Shown: positions 6,976 through 15,643, counted from the first letter of the stretch. The stretch is 32,918 nucleotides of DNA from Acidithiobacillus sp. (GCF_023255755.1 NZ_JAGDVS010000192.1:1-32918), one strand, 5' to 3'. The notes: a model not told the origin generated them from the letters alone. Program-made: numbers and translations.

Positions 6976-7994
6976 ACACCGCCAAACCACTGCGAAAACT
7001 GGTTACGATGGTTGTACTGTCGATTCTGCCTGGATTGGCTGAGGCCGGTGTCATTGTGCCGAAAACGGGAAGTGACCACCAGGTGCCGGCCATTCAGGGT
7101 GGCCCCGCGGCTTCCGGTTCGGGTGTGAACGATGCCCAAACGTGGCAGAAGATCGTTGCCGCCCCGCCTTCCGCAAAGATGAGTTTCCGTACCAGGGCGG
7201 AGGCTGAGAAATCGCTCACGCAAGCATACGCATCCGGAAAACTGAATGATCTGCCGCCCATCGCGGGGTCCGATGGGACCATTCTGTACCCCTATGGCGG
7301 TTCATGGCCTACGGTCGTAGCGTCACCATTACACATCAGCATTATCGAGTTGCAGGCGGGGTGTCACCCGGAGCAACTGGATATCGGCGCACCCTCTGAG
7401 TGGATCCTGAATCAGGCTATGGCCGGGAATACGCCCATTCTCACCGTATCCCCCCGTTTTGCAGGGCTCCACACCAACCTGATGATCACAGCGACCAGCC
7501 AATCTGGAAAGCCGCTGATCTACTACGTGAATCTGGTGTCCGACCACTCGAAGTACACGCCGAAAGTGGGTTTTTACTATCCGCAGGATATTCAATCCAC
7601 CTGGCATTTGCAGACCGCAAATGCGCAGGCGGCCAAGGCTAAAGCGGATGCCGAGACGATTGCCACACTACCCAACATCAATGCGGCCGACCTCGATTTT
7701 CGCTGGAAGACGCATTGCGCAGGCGGTGGATGGTTCAGCGATAGCGCCTGCGGGAATATTCGACCGGTGCGGATCTTCGACGATGGCACGCACACCTACA
7801 TCCAGATGTCCTCCGGACAAGCCAGCCGTGGCGGCATGCCGACCATCCTGGCGGAAAACAGCGCCGGGCAACCCGCGATCATCAACTGGCAGTATCGGGA
7901 TCACTATTTCATTGTTGATTCCGTCCCGCATCAGATCTTGTTGCTGGCCGGGAAGGGCAGCGCCGGCAAGGTCGTGAAGATTACGCATCAATAA
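6972..7994 (+). CDS. virB9: VirB9/TrbG-type outer-membrane core component
   Basis: A 340-residue secreted protein with a signal peptide of about 25 residues (ending LAEA). A variable linker is followed by the VirB9/TrbG beta-domain from about residue 95: the stretch from DGTILYPYGGSWPTVVASPLHI through IDIGAPSEW-like and NLMITATS strands to NLVSDHS is typical of the family. A C-terminal domain (from about 235) contains RIFDDGTHTYIQM. VirB9 forms the outer-membrane ring with VirB7 and VirB10. Its start overlaps the virB8 stop by 4 bases, and virB10 follows after 10 bases. Two Cys residues near CAGGGWFSDSACG may form a disulfide. Confidence 0.9.
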   Translation: MNTAKPLRKLVTMVVLSILPGLAEAGVIVPKTGSDHQVPAIQGGPAASGSGVNDAQTWQKIVAAPPSAKMSFRTRAEAEKSLTQAYASGKLNDLPPIAGSDGTILYPYGGSWPTVVASPLHISIIELQAGCHPEQLDIGAPSEWILNQAMAGNTPILTVSPRFAGLHTNLMITATSQSGKPLIYYVNLVSDHSKYTPKVGFYYPQDIQSTWHLQTANAQAAKAKADAETIATLPNINAADLDFRWKTHCAGGGWFSDSACGNIRPVRIFDDGTHTYIQMSSGQASRGGMPTILAENSAGQPAIINWQYRDHYFIVDSVPHQILLLAGKGSAGKVVKITHQ

Positions 7995-8004
7995 GGGCTT
8001 GCGG

Positions 8005-9297
8005 ATGAACTGGAAATTCTGGGAAAGAAACCCCTCCAACGGCACGAATGCACGGGCCGACGAGGATCAGCAGGCACCTGGTTTTCTGAGGGGCGACATC
8101 AAACCGGATGGCGGGATGATGGCTGCCTTCATCAATAAAAAGCCGCTCTGGATCGCGTTGGGCGCAGCCGGTGCGTTGTATTTCGCATTCAACGAATATC
8201 GATCTTACGAAGCATCGCACAAGGCGACAGAGCGTGTTGTTAAGAAAATTGGCCCGGTGTCTTCGCATCCTGAATACGCTGCCGCTCCACCCCCTGTGGC
8301 TCCGACATCCAGCGCCGTTTCAGCGGCAGCGGCGCATCCCAAGCGCGGGGCCTCATCGCAGTCCGCGCAGGGTCCTGGACAAGGGGCGTCGGGAGGGCAT
8401 GCGCCACCTCCGCAGCCGCAACCTGTTAGCCCGCAGGTACAGGCGTTGCAGACGTCGTTGGCGGGCGGCCAATCATCCGCCATGGTGCCCTGGCCCACTA
8501 CAAGGGGTCCCGCGAAGGCGGGAACTCCGCCAGCGACCGGGGAGTCATTCCCGGTCAAGTCGGCGGTTCCCGCACCAAAAAGCCATGCGGAATCCGGCGT
8601 GGGTGTTTATGACCAGCACCTGGTACGCAAGGAAGCGTCGCCGTATGAACTGCTGCAAGGCAGTGTGATCCCGGCAATTCTCAGCACGGGCATCGACTCG
8701 GATATCCCTGGTGAGGTCACCGCGGTGGTCGCACATCCAGTCTACGACAGCAACAGCGGCGCCTACCTGCTGATCCCTGCGGGCAGCAAGCTCGTGGGTA
8801 TCTATGCCAGCAGGGTCATCGCCGGACAAACCAGAGTGGCCATGGGATGGGAGCGGGTCACCTTTCCGAACGGAACATATATCAATTTAGGCTCCATGTC
8901 CGGCGCGGGTCCGCGTGGTTTCTCCGGGTTTCATGACGAGGTGGATGACCATACATGGGCCATCTTCAAAGACGCCTTGCTGATGTCGGTGATCAACGTC
9001 GGCATGGCCATGGCGTCGCCAACAAGCACGGCAACCAACACGACAGGGGTTACCGGCAATCAGGCGCTGTCTAATAGCGAACAGGCATTATCGCAGACCT
9101 TCGGTCAGGCGGAGGCAGGGATACTGCAGAAGGGCATGAATGTCTCGCCGACCCTGAAGATCCGCCCGGGGTATGCGTTCGAGGTCGTGGTGACCAAAGA
9201 CCTGGTATTTCCGGGAACGTACAACCCGGCGCCGCAGGAAGCTTCCGCGACCCCATCCGCCCCGGCGTTGGCGGCGATGATCAATCCGTACCGGTAA
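8005..9297 (+). CDS. virB10: VirB10/TrbI-type core complex protein
   Basis: A 430-residue bitopic protein that spans the envelope and couples inner-membrane ATPases to the outer-membrane pore. It has a cytoplasmic N-terminus (about 40 residues), a membrane helix (about 48-62, PLWIALGAAGALYFAF), a long Pro/Ala/Ser/Gln-rich periplasmic linker (about 85-185), and the C-terminal TrbI beta-barrel domain from about 205. That domain carries the family motifs GSVIPAILSTGIDSDIPG, AYLLIPAGSKLVG and PGYAFEVVVTKDL. ATG 8005 has AAGGG (7993-7997) upstream; TTG 7999 has no suitable spacing. It is the third gene of the virB8-9-10 block. Confidence 0.93.
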   Translation: MNWKFWERNPSNGTNARADEDQQAPGFLRGDIKPDGGMMAAFINKKPLWIALGAAGALYFAFNEYRSYEASHKATERVVKKIGPVSSHPEYAAAPPPVAPTSSAVSAAAAHPKRGASSQSAQGPGQGASGGHAPPPQPQPVSPQVQALQTSLAGGQSSAMVPWPTTRGPAKAGTPPATGESFPVKSAVPAPKSHAESGVGVYDQHLVRKEASPYELLQGSVIPAILSTGIDSDIPGEVTAVVAHPVYDSNSGAYLLIPAGSKLVGIYASRVIAGQTRVAMGWERVTFPNGTYINLGSMSGAGPRGFSGFHDEVDDHTWAIFKDALLMSVINVGMAMASPTSTATNTTGVTGNQALSNSEQALSQTFGQAEAGILQKGMNVSPTLKIRPGYAFEVVVTKDLVFPGTYNPAPQEASATPSAPALAAMINPYR

Positions 9298-9309
9298 AGG
9301 AATAAGTTC

Positions 9310-9600
9310 ATGCAAAGTTACGTTGTTGTACGACTGGATATCGATGCGATCCCGGATGGGCTCCCGCCCATGGCTGAACGCGGCCAACGGGTGTCGACAT
9401 TGATACAAGACATGAGCGATGCGGAGCTGCAGGCCCTGGCGCAACGCCGTGGACGCAGCAATCCGCCAATGAATCTGCGCCCGGTCGCCATCACCATGGA
9501 TGAGCAAGCCCTGCGCAGACTCAAGAATTTGCCGCGCGGGGCCAGCGTATCGGCCTTGGTGCAATACCTGCTTGGTATGGGGATATCAAGGGAGGCGTGA
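9310..9600 (+). CDS. Small protein with ribbon-helix-helix-like C-terminus
   Basis: A 96-residue protein. The N-terminal half is charged and helical. The C-terminal half (about residues 57-92, from RPVAITMDEQALRRL through SVSALVQYLLGMG) has the strand-helix-helix pattern of a ribbon-helix-helix DNA-binding domain, with a conserved-looking strand followed by two amphipathic helices. A strong Shine-Dalgarno (AAAGGAA) overlaps the virB10 stop, and topB starts 4 bases after it. Such a protein could be an operon regulator, perhaps of the bipartite transfer promoters, or an auxiliary protein of topoisomerase or relaxosome. That role is inference. Confidence 0.65.
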   Translation: MQSYVVVRLDIDAIPDGLPPMAERGQRVSTLIQDMSDAELQALAQRRGRSNPPMNLRPVAITMDEQALRRLKNLPRGASVSALVQYLLGMGISREA

Positions 9601-9604
9601 CCAG

Positions 9605-11548
9605 ATGACCAATCTTTATATCGCTGAAAAGCCGTCGCTCGGCAAAGGCATTGCGCAGTATCTGCCGGGGCCACATAAATCCGGCAACGGGCATATTGTG
9701 TGTGGTGGCGGGAATATCGTCACCTGGGCTCGCGGCCATATTTTTGAGCAAGCTGATCCAGAATTGTACACACCTGATGACGTGCCATTGAATAGCGAAG
9801 GGAAAAAGCGATGGCGTTTGCAGGAACTGCCTATCTTCCCCGAACAGTGGATCAAGTTACCCAAAGCGGACGCCCGGGCGCAGATCAAGGTCATCCGTGA
9901 CTTGCTCAAGCGGGCGGATACCGTGGTCAATGCCGGCGACCCGGACCGCGAAGGCCAGTTGCTGGTGGATGAGATACTGGAAGAAATGGGCTGGAAAGGT
10001 CCCACGAAACGGATCTGGCTGGCGGCGCTGGACGAACAATCGGTGCGCAAGGCGCTCGCATCGCTCAAGGATAACTCGGATTACCGAAACCTGTCCGCCG
10101 CTGCGGAAGCGCGCAGTAGGGCGGACTGGCTGGTCGGCATGAATCTGACACGTGCATTTACCCTGGTCAATACGGGTTCTGGCGTGCTGTCCATCGGTCG
10201 GGTGCAGACGCCGACCCTGGCGCTGATCGTGCGCCGGGATGAGGCCATCGAGCAGTTCAAGGCCAAGGACTTTTTCGTGCCCCGCATCCAGACGGCCAAG
10301 GGTCCGACATCGTTCTGGTCGGCCTGGGTGTCCGTCGAGGGCGCACCGGGTCTGGATGAAGAGAACCGATTGACGAACAAATCGGTTGCCGACACCCTCG
10401 CGGCGGCCGCGAAGGGGGCAGGAAAAGCGATCGTGGAGGATTTCCAAAGCAAGGAACAGAAACAGTCGGCCCCGCTGGGTTTTTCATTGGCGGAACTGCA
10501 AAAAGCGTGTTCCGCAAAGTTCGGGATGAGCGCGCAACAGGTACTGGACTGCGCCCAGGCGCTCTACGAAGAACACAAAGCCGCCAGTTACCCCAGGACG
10601 GATTGCCGGTATCTGCCTGAAGAACAGTTCGCCGAGTCGGGGCGGGTACTGTCGGCGTTGGCTAAGCATCCAGCGTATGGCCCATTGGTGGCCAAGGCAG
10701 ATATCAAGCTGAAAAGTGGTATCTGGGATACCGGCAAAGTGACGGCGCACCACGCCATCATCCCCACGGGTGAGGTGGAGGGGACGCTCGGCGAGGCCCG
10801 GCAAAAGGTCTATGACCTGATTGTTCGGTCTTATCTCGCACAGTTCTACCCACCTTATGTGTACCGGGCCACGAAGATTGTCCTCGTTTGTGTCACGCAA
10901 AGATGGCAAGCCAACGGCAAGGTACCGGTATCGGCGGGTTGGAAGGCCGTGTACGCGTTATCAACTTCCGAAGACGGGGATGAGGACGATCAGCAGGGAT
11001 TGCCCGTGGTCCTGAAAGGAGATGAGTTGCCGGTAGTGGCCAGCGATGTGCAGGCCAAACAGACGAAGCCGCCGAAACGGTTTACCGACGGCACGCTTAT
11101 TGAGGCCATGTCCAGCATTCACAAGTATGTCGAGGATCCGGAGGCCAAAAAGAAGCTCAAGGAAACGTCCGGCCTTGGCACCGAGGCCACTCGCGCGTCA
11201 ATGATCGAGAAGTTGCTGGAGCGCGGATTTATCGAGCGCAGAAGCAAGGCGCTCCAGAGCACCAGTGTCGGTAGAGCCCTGGTGAACGGGCTACCCAAGG
11301 TGCTGACCGACCCTGTCACCACGGCACAGTGGGAAGATGTGTTAAGCGCCATTGCCGACGGTCGCGTGCGGTCGGACGTCTTTGAACAGAAACAGCAGAG
11401 TTTTGTTGAAGTGCTGATACAGGTTGCCAAGAAAACCCGGATCAATGTGGGTGCGGTTTCACCCAAGTCTGGAGCAGGCGGTAGCAGCAAAACACCAACA
11501 CGATCGAAAAAAGGAAAAGGCAATGGCCAATCTGCAGCACATCGCTGA
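9605..11548 (+). CDS. topB: DNA topoisomerase III (TopB/TraE type)
   Basis: A 647-residue type IA topoisomerase, close to the E. coli TopB length of 653. It passes single strands through transient nicks to resolve replication and recombination intermediates; plasmid-borne copies (TraE of RP4) are common in transfer regions. The TOPRIM domain starts at MTNLYIAEKPSLG and has the metal motif DPDREGQ at residues 112-118. The active-site motif SYPRTDCRYL places the catalytic tyrosine at residue 329. The C-terminal GLGTEATRA motif is present, and the tail is Lys/Ser-rich. ATG 9605 is preferred over an upstream in-frame start at 9500 because AAGGGAGG (9588-9595) precedes it and the family starts here. 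Confidence 0.96.
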   Translation: MTNLYIAEKPSLGKGIAQYLPGPHKSGNGHIVCGGGNIVTWARGHIFEQADPELYTPDDVPLNSEGKKRWRLQELPIFPEQWIKLPKADARAQIKVIRDLLKRADTVVNAGDPDREGQLLVDEILEEMGWKGPTKRIWLAALDEQSVRKALASLKDNSDYRNLSAAAEARSRADWLVGMNLTRAFTLVNTGSGVLSIGRVQTPTLALIVRRDEAIEQFKAKDFFVPRIQTAKGPTSFWSAWVSVEGAPGLDEENRLTNKSVADTLAAAAKGAGKAIVEDFQSKEQKQSAPLGFSLAELQKACSAKFGMSAQQVLDCAQALYEEHKAASYPRTDCRYLPEEQFAESGRVLSALAKHPAYGPLVAKADIKLKSGIWDTGKVTAHHAIIPTGEVEGTLGEARQKVYDLIVRSYLAQFYPPYVYRATKIVLVCVTQRWQANGKVPVSAGWKAVYALSTSEDGDEDDQQGLPVVLKGDELPVVASDVQAKQTKPPKRFTDGTLIEAMSSIHKYVEDPEAKKKLKETSGLGTEATRASMIEKLLERGFIERRSKALQSTSVGRALVNGLPKVLTDPVTTAQWEDVLSAIADGRVRSDVFEQKQQSFVEVLIQVAKKTRINVGAVSPKSGAGGSSKTPTRSKKGKGNGQSAAHR

Positions 11549-11774
11549 TCGCATTTTCCGGCACGTTGATGCCGGGCACCTGGAGGCGGGATATTCCGCC
11601 TCCATGGGGGCGCTGATTGATGCCTATGACGACGATCCGGATTTCCACGCATGGGTGGATGCCGTGCCTGGTAGTGCGGTGGAAAAACTGCTGGTCTGCA
11701 TGGTGCGAAAGGGAAAATGGGGTGATCCGGCCTGGCTCGTTACATGGATCCAACGCGATCAGGTGGTAGCTTGA
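11523..11774 (+). CDS. Small acidic protein downstream of topB, unknown
   Basis: An 83-residue protein overlapping the topB 3' end by 26 bases in another frame. ATG 11523 follows AAGGAAAAGG, a clear Shine-Dalgarno; an earlier in-frame start (11424) lies deep inside topB without support. The sequence is soluble and probably all-helical, with an Asp/Ala-rich middle (IDAYDDDPDFHAWVDAVPG) and a Trp-containing C-terminus. No family was recognised. Tight coupling to topB suggests an accessory role in DNA processing. Confidence 0.7.
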   Translation: MANLQHIADRIFRHVDAGHLEAGYSASMGALIDAYDDDPDFHAWVDAVPGSAVEKLLVCMVRKGKWGDPAWLVTWIQRDQVVA

Positions 11775-11846
11775 CGAGTAACCCATAGATTTATGAAGAA
11801 GAACTAAACTCAAACCTATTTGCCCAGAAAACGGGAAGTCATAAAA

Positions 11847-12734
11847 ATGCCCCTTTACATCGAACCAAATGCAGGCCCCGCGCCCATCCTCCAGGTCATC
11901 CAGTCCGCCCGCCATGAGATCAGCGCGGGCGTGTATTATCTCTCTGACCGGCCCATCCTAAACGCCATGAAAGCCGCTCATGCGCGCGGGGTGGACGTGC
12001 GCATTATCATCGAGGGCCGGCCTTATGGGATGAAGCCGTGGCAGGTACGCAAGGAGGAAAGGGCCATAGCGGCGACAGGGGCGACACTGCATCTGGCGCC
12101 TTATCGTTTCGAGTCGCGCGGTAACCACTATGCGTTTCAGCACAGCAAATATATCTGCAATGGCCACGAATGCGAGATCGGCACCGCCAACTTCGATTGG
12201 TCGGCCTTTCATAAAAACCGGGAATACCTTTATGTGACCCAAAATACCCAAGTGGTAGATGCGGCCAACGCGGTTTTCAATGCCGATTGGCGAAACCAGC
12301 ATGCACCCGCAGTCGCCCATCGGGTGCTGGTCCTGTCTCCTGGTACGTCGGCCGCGCAAATCATCGGGGTCATTGATCAGCCTGGGCCGGTGGACATCGA
12401 GAGTGAGGAGCTAGGCCCATATGCCCCGACGCTGGACGCCATCGCGGCCAAAGGCGCGCGCGCACGGGTCATTCTGCCCGCCAGCATCAATGCCAATGGC
12501 AAACGGGATGTGGCCTTTCTGCGGTCGCACGGCGTCCAGGTCCGGTTAATGCCGAAATCGCCATTGTACATGCACGCCAAGATGATTGTCGGTGGATCTG
12601 AGGCGTTTGTCGGCTCAGAGAATTTCAGCCAGACCAGCATGGAGGCCAACCGCGAAATGGGGTTGCTGCTGGGCGGGCGGGATATTGAGGATTTGCAGGC
12701 CCAATTCGACAGGGATTGGAATCGAGCCAATTGA
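11847..12734 (+). CDS. Phospholipase D-superfamily protein with two HKD motifs
   Basis: A 295-residue PLD-superfamily protein without signal peptide, so presumably cytoplasmic. Two catalytic HxK motifs are visible. The first is H99-x-K101 followed by GTANFDWSAF (Asn115), the second H243-x-K245 followed by GSENFSQTS (Asn259); each half has a conserved Glu downstream (NREY, NREMG). Superfamily members include phosphodiesterases, nucleases such as Nuc (one motif, dimeric), and two-motif nucleases or lipases. In a conjugation cluster a DNA-cleaving or DNA-end role is plausible but not shown. The ATG 11847 is preceded by GGGAAG (weak, 10-base spacing), and 72 bases separate it from the previous gene. 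Confidence 0.88.
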   Translation: MPLYIEPNAGPAPILQVIQSARHEISAGVYYLSDRPILNAMKAAHARGVDVRIIIEGRPYGMKPWQVRKEERAIAATGATLHLAPYRFESRGNHYAFQHSKYICNGHECEIGTANFDWSAFHKNREYLYVTQNTQVVDAANAVFNADWRNQHAPAVAHRVLVLSPGTSAAQIIGVIDQPGPVDIESEELGPYAPTLDAIAAKGARARVILPASINANGKRDVAFLRSHGVQVRLMPKSPLYMHAKMIVGGSEAFVGSENFSQTSMEANREMGLLLGGRDIEDLQAQFDRDWNRAN

Positions 12735-12941
12735 CACTCTGATGTGCGAAAGGACGGCGGTAGAATATTCATTAGGTTGGCGACTGGTGGCGGGAGGTTG
12801 GGGTGGATGCACAACAACAGGCATCTGGCATTGCCGGCTGGGTCTGGCGCAGAGCGAAGACGATATACCCACGCCGCCGGTCAGGAGGTTCCAGTGAGCG
12901 GATTCAAAAAGGTTCAACCCCGAACAGAAAGGGCGTAGAAA

Positions 12942-12956
12942 CAACTTCGGAAGTTG
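12942..12956. repeat. Perfect 15-base palindrome, candidate centromere site
   Basis: CAACTTCGGAAGTTG has two perfect 7-base arms around one G. It lies 27 bases upstream of the predicted promoter of the partition operon. ParB proteins with a central helix-turn-helix bind palindromes of this size, so it could be parS or an operator. I did not see a second exact copy nearby, and dyads of this size also occur as operators for other regulators. Confidence 0.4.
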
Positions 12957-12982
12957 ATAGTATCTCCAACACCATTGGGCCA

Positions 12983-13011
12983 TTGACAACAGAGATGTCG
13001 GCGACTAAGTT
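12983..13011 (+). promoter_or_regulatory. Promoter of the partition operon
   Basis: TTGACA (12983-12988), a 17-base spacer and TAAGTT (13006-13011). The -35 is perfect and the -10 is poor (3 of 6), as expected for a regulated promoter. A start near 13018 falls inside the 18-base palindrome. Confidence 0.5.
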
Positions 13012-13027
13012 ATTGCTATAGCAATAA
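13010..13027. promoter_or_regulatory. Perfect 18-base palindrome at the par operon start, candidate operator
   Basis: TTATTGCTATAGCAATAA is perfectly self-complementary. It covers the end of the predicted -10 and the transcription start, and ends 11 bases before ATG 13039. This is where an autorepressor would sit. The first gene of the operon encodes a ribbon-helix-helix-like protein, and ParA or ParB are other candidates. Confidence 0.6.
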
Positions 13028-13038
13028 TGGAGCAGGGG

Positions 13039-13482
13039 ATGAGAATCTTCACGGACAAGCGTAGCAAGCAGCAGTATGCGGAGATCCCGACGCGCGCGCC
13101 GGTTAAGATGCATCTGTACAGCAAGGCGCTGGGCTTTGCCTTGGGCATTTCCCTCAAGCAGATGTACAAGGACATGGCCACGCAGTTTTTGCAGGAAAGG
13201 CCGTGGGAGTATGGCCTTTCGTGGCGGCCTACCAAAGGTCTCACGCAAACCATGTCGGAAGCCATTGGCGAAAAGCAGGCGACCGGATGGATGCAAGTGA
13301 ATATTCGCATTCCCGCCGAGTTGGCCACTGAATTGGAGCGTTTGGCTATCAAGGAAAACGTATCCCTTTCATCCTTGAGCTATACCCTTTTGTACTGGTG
13401 GACGTGGTACAAGTATCCACCCGTCCAGGAACGCCGTCGCAGGGAAGAGATTTTGCGCAAGCAGGGAGAGCATTCCACATGA
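13039..13482 (+). CDS. Ribbon-helix-helix-like protein, first gene of par operon
   Basis: A 147-residue protein. The N-terminal part is basic (RSKQQYAEIPTRAPVKMHLYSKALG). The middle region (about residues 91-128, MQVNIRIPAELATELERLAIKENVSLSSLSYTLLYWWTWY) has a beta strand with IRIP followed by two helices, the pattern of a ribbon-helix-helix DNA-binding protein. ATG 13039 is chosen because GGAG (13029-13032) precedes it; in-frame ATG 13027 lies inside the palindrome. The gene overlaps parA by ATGA. It is probably the autoregulator of the partition operon, acting on the adjacent 18-base palindrome; this is inferred from position. Confidence 0.75.
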   Translation: MRIFTDKRSKQQYAEIPTRAPVKMHLYSKALGFALGISLKQMYKDMATQFLQERPWEYGLSWRPTKGLTQTMSEAIGEKQATGWMQVNIRIPAELATELERLAIKENVSLSSLSYTLLYWWTWYKYPPVQERRRREEILRKQGEHST

Positions 13483-14252
13483 AAACGATTACGGTAGCCA
13501 ATCAAAAAGGCGGCGTGGGGAAGACCACCATTGCCCTGCACATTGCTGCGGCGGCGCATGCCGCAGGTCTCAAAACCTTGCTGGTGGATCTGGACCAACA
13601 AGGATCTGCATCATTTTTGGCGACGGGAGACCAGAATGCTCATCGCACCAAAGAGAACACGGCGTTGGATTTGTGGTACGAAGATCGGGAACCAGTTTTT
13701 ACCGAGAGTCTATTTGGCTTTCAGCTACTAAAATCATCTGACGAAATTGACGCGGTGGATGATGACGTGCAGGAGGGCATCGTAGCGCTAAAACGCCTGG
13801 GAAATTATGGTTTCGACTGTGTTATTTTGGACGCGCCGCCGGCGCCTGGTGTACGTCAGGTGGTTCCATTGATGATGTCGGACCTGCAGGTGGCGCCGTT
13901 CACCGCGGATGCGCTGGGCACGCAGGGTCTGGTCAGCATGATCATGGGCTGGCAGGACCTCAAAAAAAGACGCCCATCCATGAAATTGCGCGCTCTGGTT
14001 AATCTGCACAAGGTCGTGTCCGGCACACAAAAGGCTATCATCGAAGGGCTACGGCCTAAGTTGGGCGAATTGCTGCTCCCGGAAGTGCTGACGGACCGGG
14101 AAGTCGTGAAGCACGCATTACGTAATGGCAAGCCGATCTGGGAATATGCACCCAAAGACCCGGCGGCAGACGTGTGGCGGGCAGCCTGTGAACGCCTGAT
14201 ACAGGAAGCTTCGGAAGCTGATAGTGACTATGCCGGGGAGGAAGTGGCGTGA
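13479..14252 (+). CDS. parA: ParA-type partition ATPase
   Basis: A 257-residue Walker-type ATPase of the ParA/Soj/MinD superfamily, small (type Ib-like) because it lacks the N-terminal helix-turn-helix extension. The deviant Walker A motif KGGVGKTT is at residues 10-17, with the switch region DLDQQGSA near 41-48 and the DAPPAPG Walker B-like segment near 122-128. ParA forms nucleoid-bound gradients that position plasmid copies with ParB on parS. The start overlaps the previous gene by 4 bases, and parB follows with a GTGA overlap. The ATG at 13479 fits the family start; in-frame codons back to 13398 are inside the upstream gene. Confidence 0.95.
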   Translation: MKTITVANQKGGVGKTTIALHIAAAAHAAGLKTLLVDLDQQGSASFLATGDQNAHRTKENTALDLWYEDREPVFTESLFGFQLLKSSDEIDAVDDDVQEGIVALKRLGNYGFDCVILDAPPAPGVRQVVPLMMSDLQVAPFTADALGTQGLVSMIMGWQDLKKRRPSMKLRALVNLHKVVSGTQKAIIEGLRPKLGELLLPEVLTDREVVKHALRNGKPIWEYAPKDPAADVWRAACERLIQEASEADSDYAGEEVA

Positions 14253-15643
14253 GAAGATCGATTATGGCCAGTTTGGAAGATGCCTTGGGAGCTGCCGTCC
14301 AGGGCGTCGGCGAAACGTCAAAAAAGCAGCGGAAGGAAAATCAGGCCGCTCCGGCGGTGACCGCACTTTTTGTGCCGCTGGATGACATCCAGCCCGATCC
14401 GGACCAGCCGCGTAAATTTACCGAAGGTGGTGCGATCGATGAGAGCTTGGCATTGATGGCGGAGAGCATTCTGCAGCACGGCGTATTGCAACCGATATCG
14501 GTCAAGCCGCTGGGCGAAGGGAAGTACCAGATAGTCACCGGCGAGCGCCGGTGGCGCGCCTCCAAGCTGGCCAGGAATCGAGGTGAAGCTTGCAGGCGCA
14601 GGGGGTATGACCTGGAGCGCATCCCGGTCCACATCCTGGAGCCGGCGAGCGACTCGGATAAGCTTGAGATGCAGCTCGTGGAAAATCTGGCACGCTCTGA
14701 CATGAGTCCGGAAGATATTGGCAATGCGTTGCAACGGTTGCTGGATGATACCAAGCTGAGCAAGGAAGCGCTCGCGAGACGCCTTGGCCGCTCTGCGACC
14801 TGGGTCAAGAACCTGTTGGCCCGGGCGAATCCGGAAGCGCAGGCCATGGCCGAACGGCTGGGTGTGCCCATGGATGAGATCGGCAGCAATGAAATGGCTC
14901 GTATGCTCGCATGGTCTCGTGATGCCAATAAATGCGTGGTCATCGACTGGGTGTCCGCACGGCTTCAGGCGGGTGAAACGCTGACGCGCAATCTGCTGGT
15001 GGAAGAAGAGGATCGTTACGAGATAGAGGTCAAGCTGGAGTTGCAGGACCGTGGATTATCGCTGGAGGATTTGCGCAAAGTCAGGGACTTCGTGCAAAGC
15101 GAGAAACCGGAGGAGCGGGGCATCGCCACTCGTGTTCGTGCGGGGATGAGTCTTGCGGAGGCTTATGCCATGCCTTCGGTGACCCATTCAGAGGAATCCG
15201 TTGAGGACGGTCCTCGCCAAGATCCCGCGCAGGAGGATTATGGTAAGGCTGCCGCAGGACGCCCTATGTTCTTTCCTGATTCTGGTGATGCCGAGGGCAC
15301 TTTTGAACGCATGGGCGATGCCCAAGAACTACAGGAGGCGGCGTTCGCGGCGCGCCGAGCTGGGGAAATGGCCCAACAAGTCACCCGGCCAGCGGTCAAT
15401 GCGGGGACGGAAACCAGAGGGACAGCGACCTTTGAGGGGGCCAGCGCCCGAGAAAGTACGCCCATTCGCGATGCGGCTACGGCATCCAGTGCCGCCGACG
15501 GCTACGCACCGCTGATTGTCGTTCGGGTACCGCAGGAGATCGCTGCAGGTTTGTTGGAAAAGGCGGGTAGGGCCGATATGGAACTATCCGGTGATGCGGT
15601 GCTGGAAGCTTTGCGGTTGATATTAAACCCATGTTCTGTATAA
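14249..15643 (+). CDS. parB: ParB-type partition protein
   Basis: A 464-residue ParB/Spo0J-family protein. The N-terminal nuclease-fold domain has DIQPDPDQPRKF (about 45-56) and the CTP-binding motif TGERRWRAS (about 96-104). A central helix-turn-helix lies near residues 170-192 (LSKEALARRLGRSATWVKNLLA). A long variable linker follows (about 300-440, with Ala/Glu/Arg-rich low complexity), then a short C-terminal segment. Start choice: GTG 14249 has GGGGAGGAAG (14235-14244) well spaced and overlaps the parA stop; ATG 14264 is the alternative. The last codons (after LRLILN) abut the IS-derived tnpB region, so the natural C-terminus may have been replaced at insertion. Confidence 0.93.
   Translation: MRRSIMASLEDALGAAVQGVGETSKKQRKENQAAPAVTALFVPLDDIQPDPDQPRKFTEGGAIDESLALMAESILQHGVLQPISVKPLGEGKYQIVTGERRWRASKLARNRGEACRRRGYDLERIPVHILEPASDSDKLEMQLVENLARSDMSPEDIGNALQRLLDDTKLSKEALARRLGRSATWVKNLLARANPEAQAMAERLGVPMDEIGSNEMARMLAWSRDANKCVVIDWVSARLQAGETLTRNLLVEEEDRYEIEVKLELQDRGLSLEDLRKVRDFVQSEKPEERGIATRVRAGMSLAEAYAMPSVTHSEESVEDGPRQDPAQEDYGKAAAGRPMFFPDSGDAEGTFERMGDAQELQEAAFAARRAGEMAQQVTRPAVNAGTETRGTATFEGASARESTPIRDAATASSAADGYAPLIVVRVPQEIAAGLLEKAGRADMELSGDAVLEALRLILNPCSV

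Larger units (their letters stand above)
12735..13038. other. Intergenic region before the partition operon
   Basis: About 300 bases without a convincing gene. The contents include a perfect 15-base palindrome (12942-12956), a TTGACA promoter (12983-13011) and an 18-base perfect palindrome (13010-13027). A 72-codon open frame (12803-13021) has a purine-rich upstream site but unnatural composition, and it runs through the promoter, so I do not call it. The region is the best candidate in this window for a centromere (parS) and control sites of parAB. Confidence 0.5.

Noticed and set aside
12862-12870. GATATACCC on the + strand as a bipartite site
   Set aside because: No CTATCTC-like box at the required 20-base phase, and no gene start at the usual distance.
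12890-12930. tRNA-like T-arm sequence (GGTTCAACCCC)
   Set aside because: Flanks cannot form the T stem or an acceptor stem; no tRNA or att-like tRNA end is supported.
12803-13021. 72-codon open frame with GGGAGG upstream
   Set aside because: It runs through the par promoter and both palindromes, has no family-like features and no conserved-looking composition.
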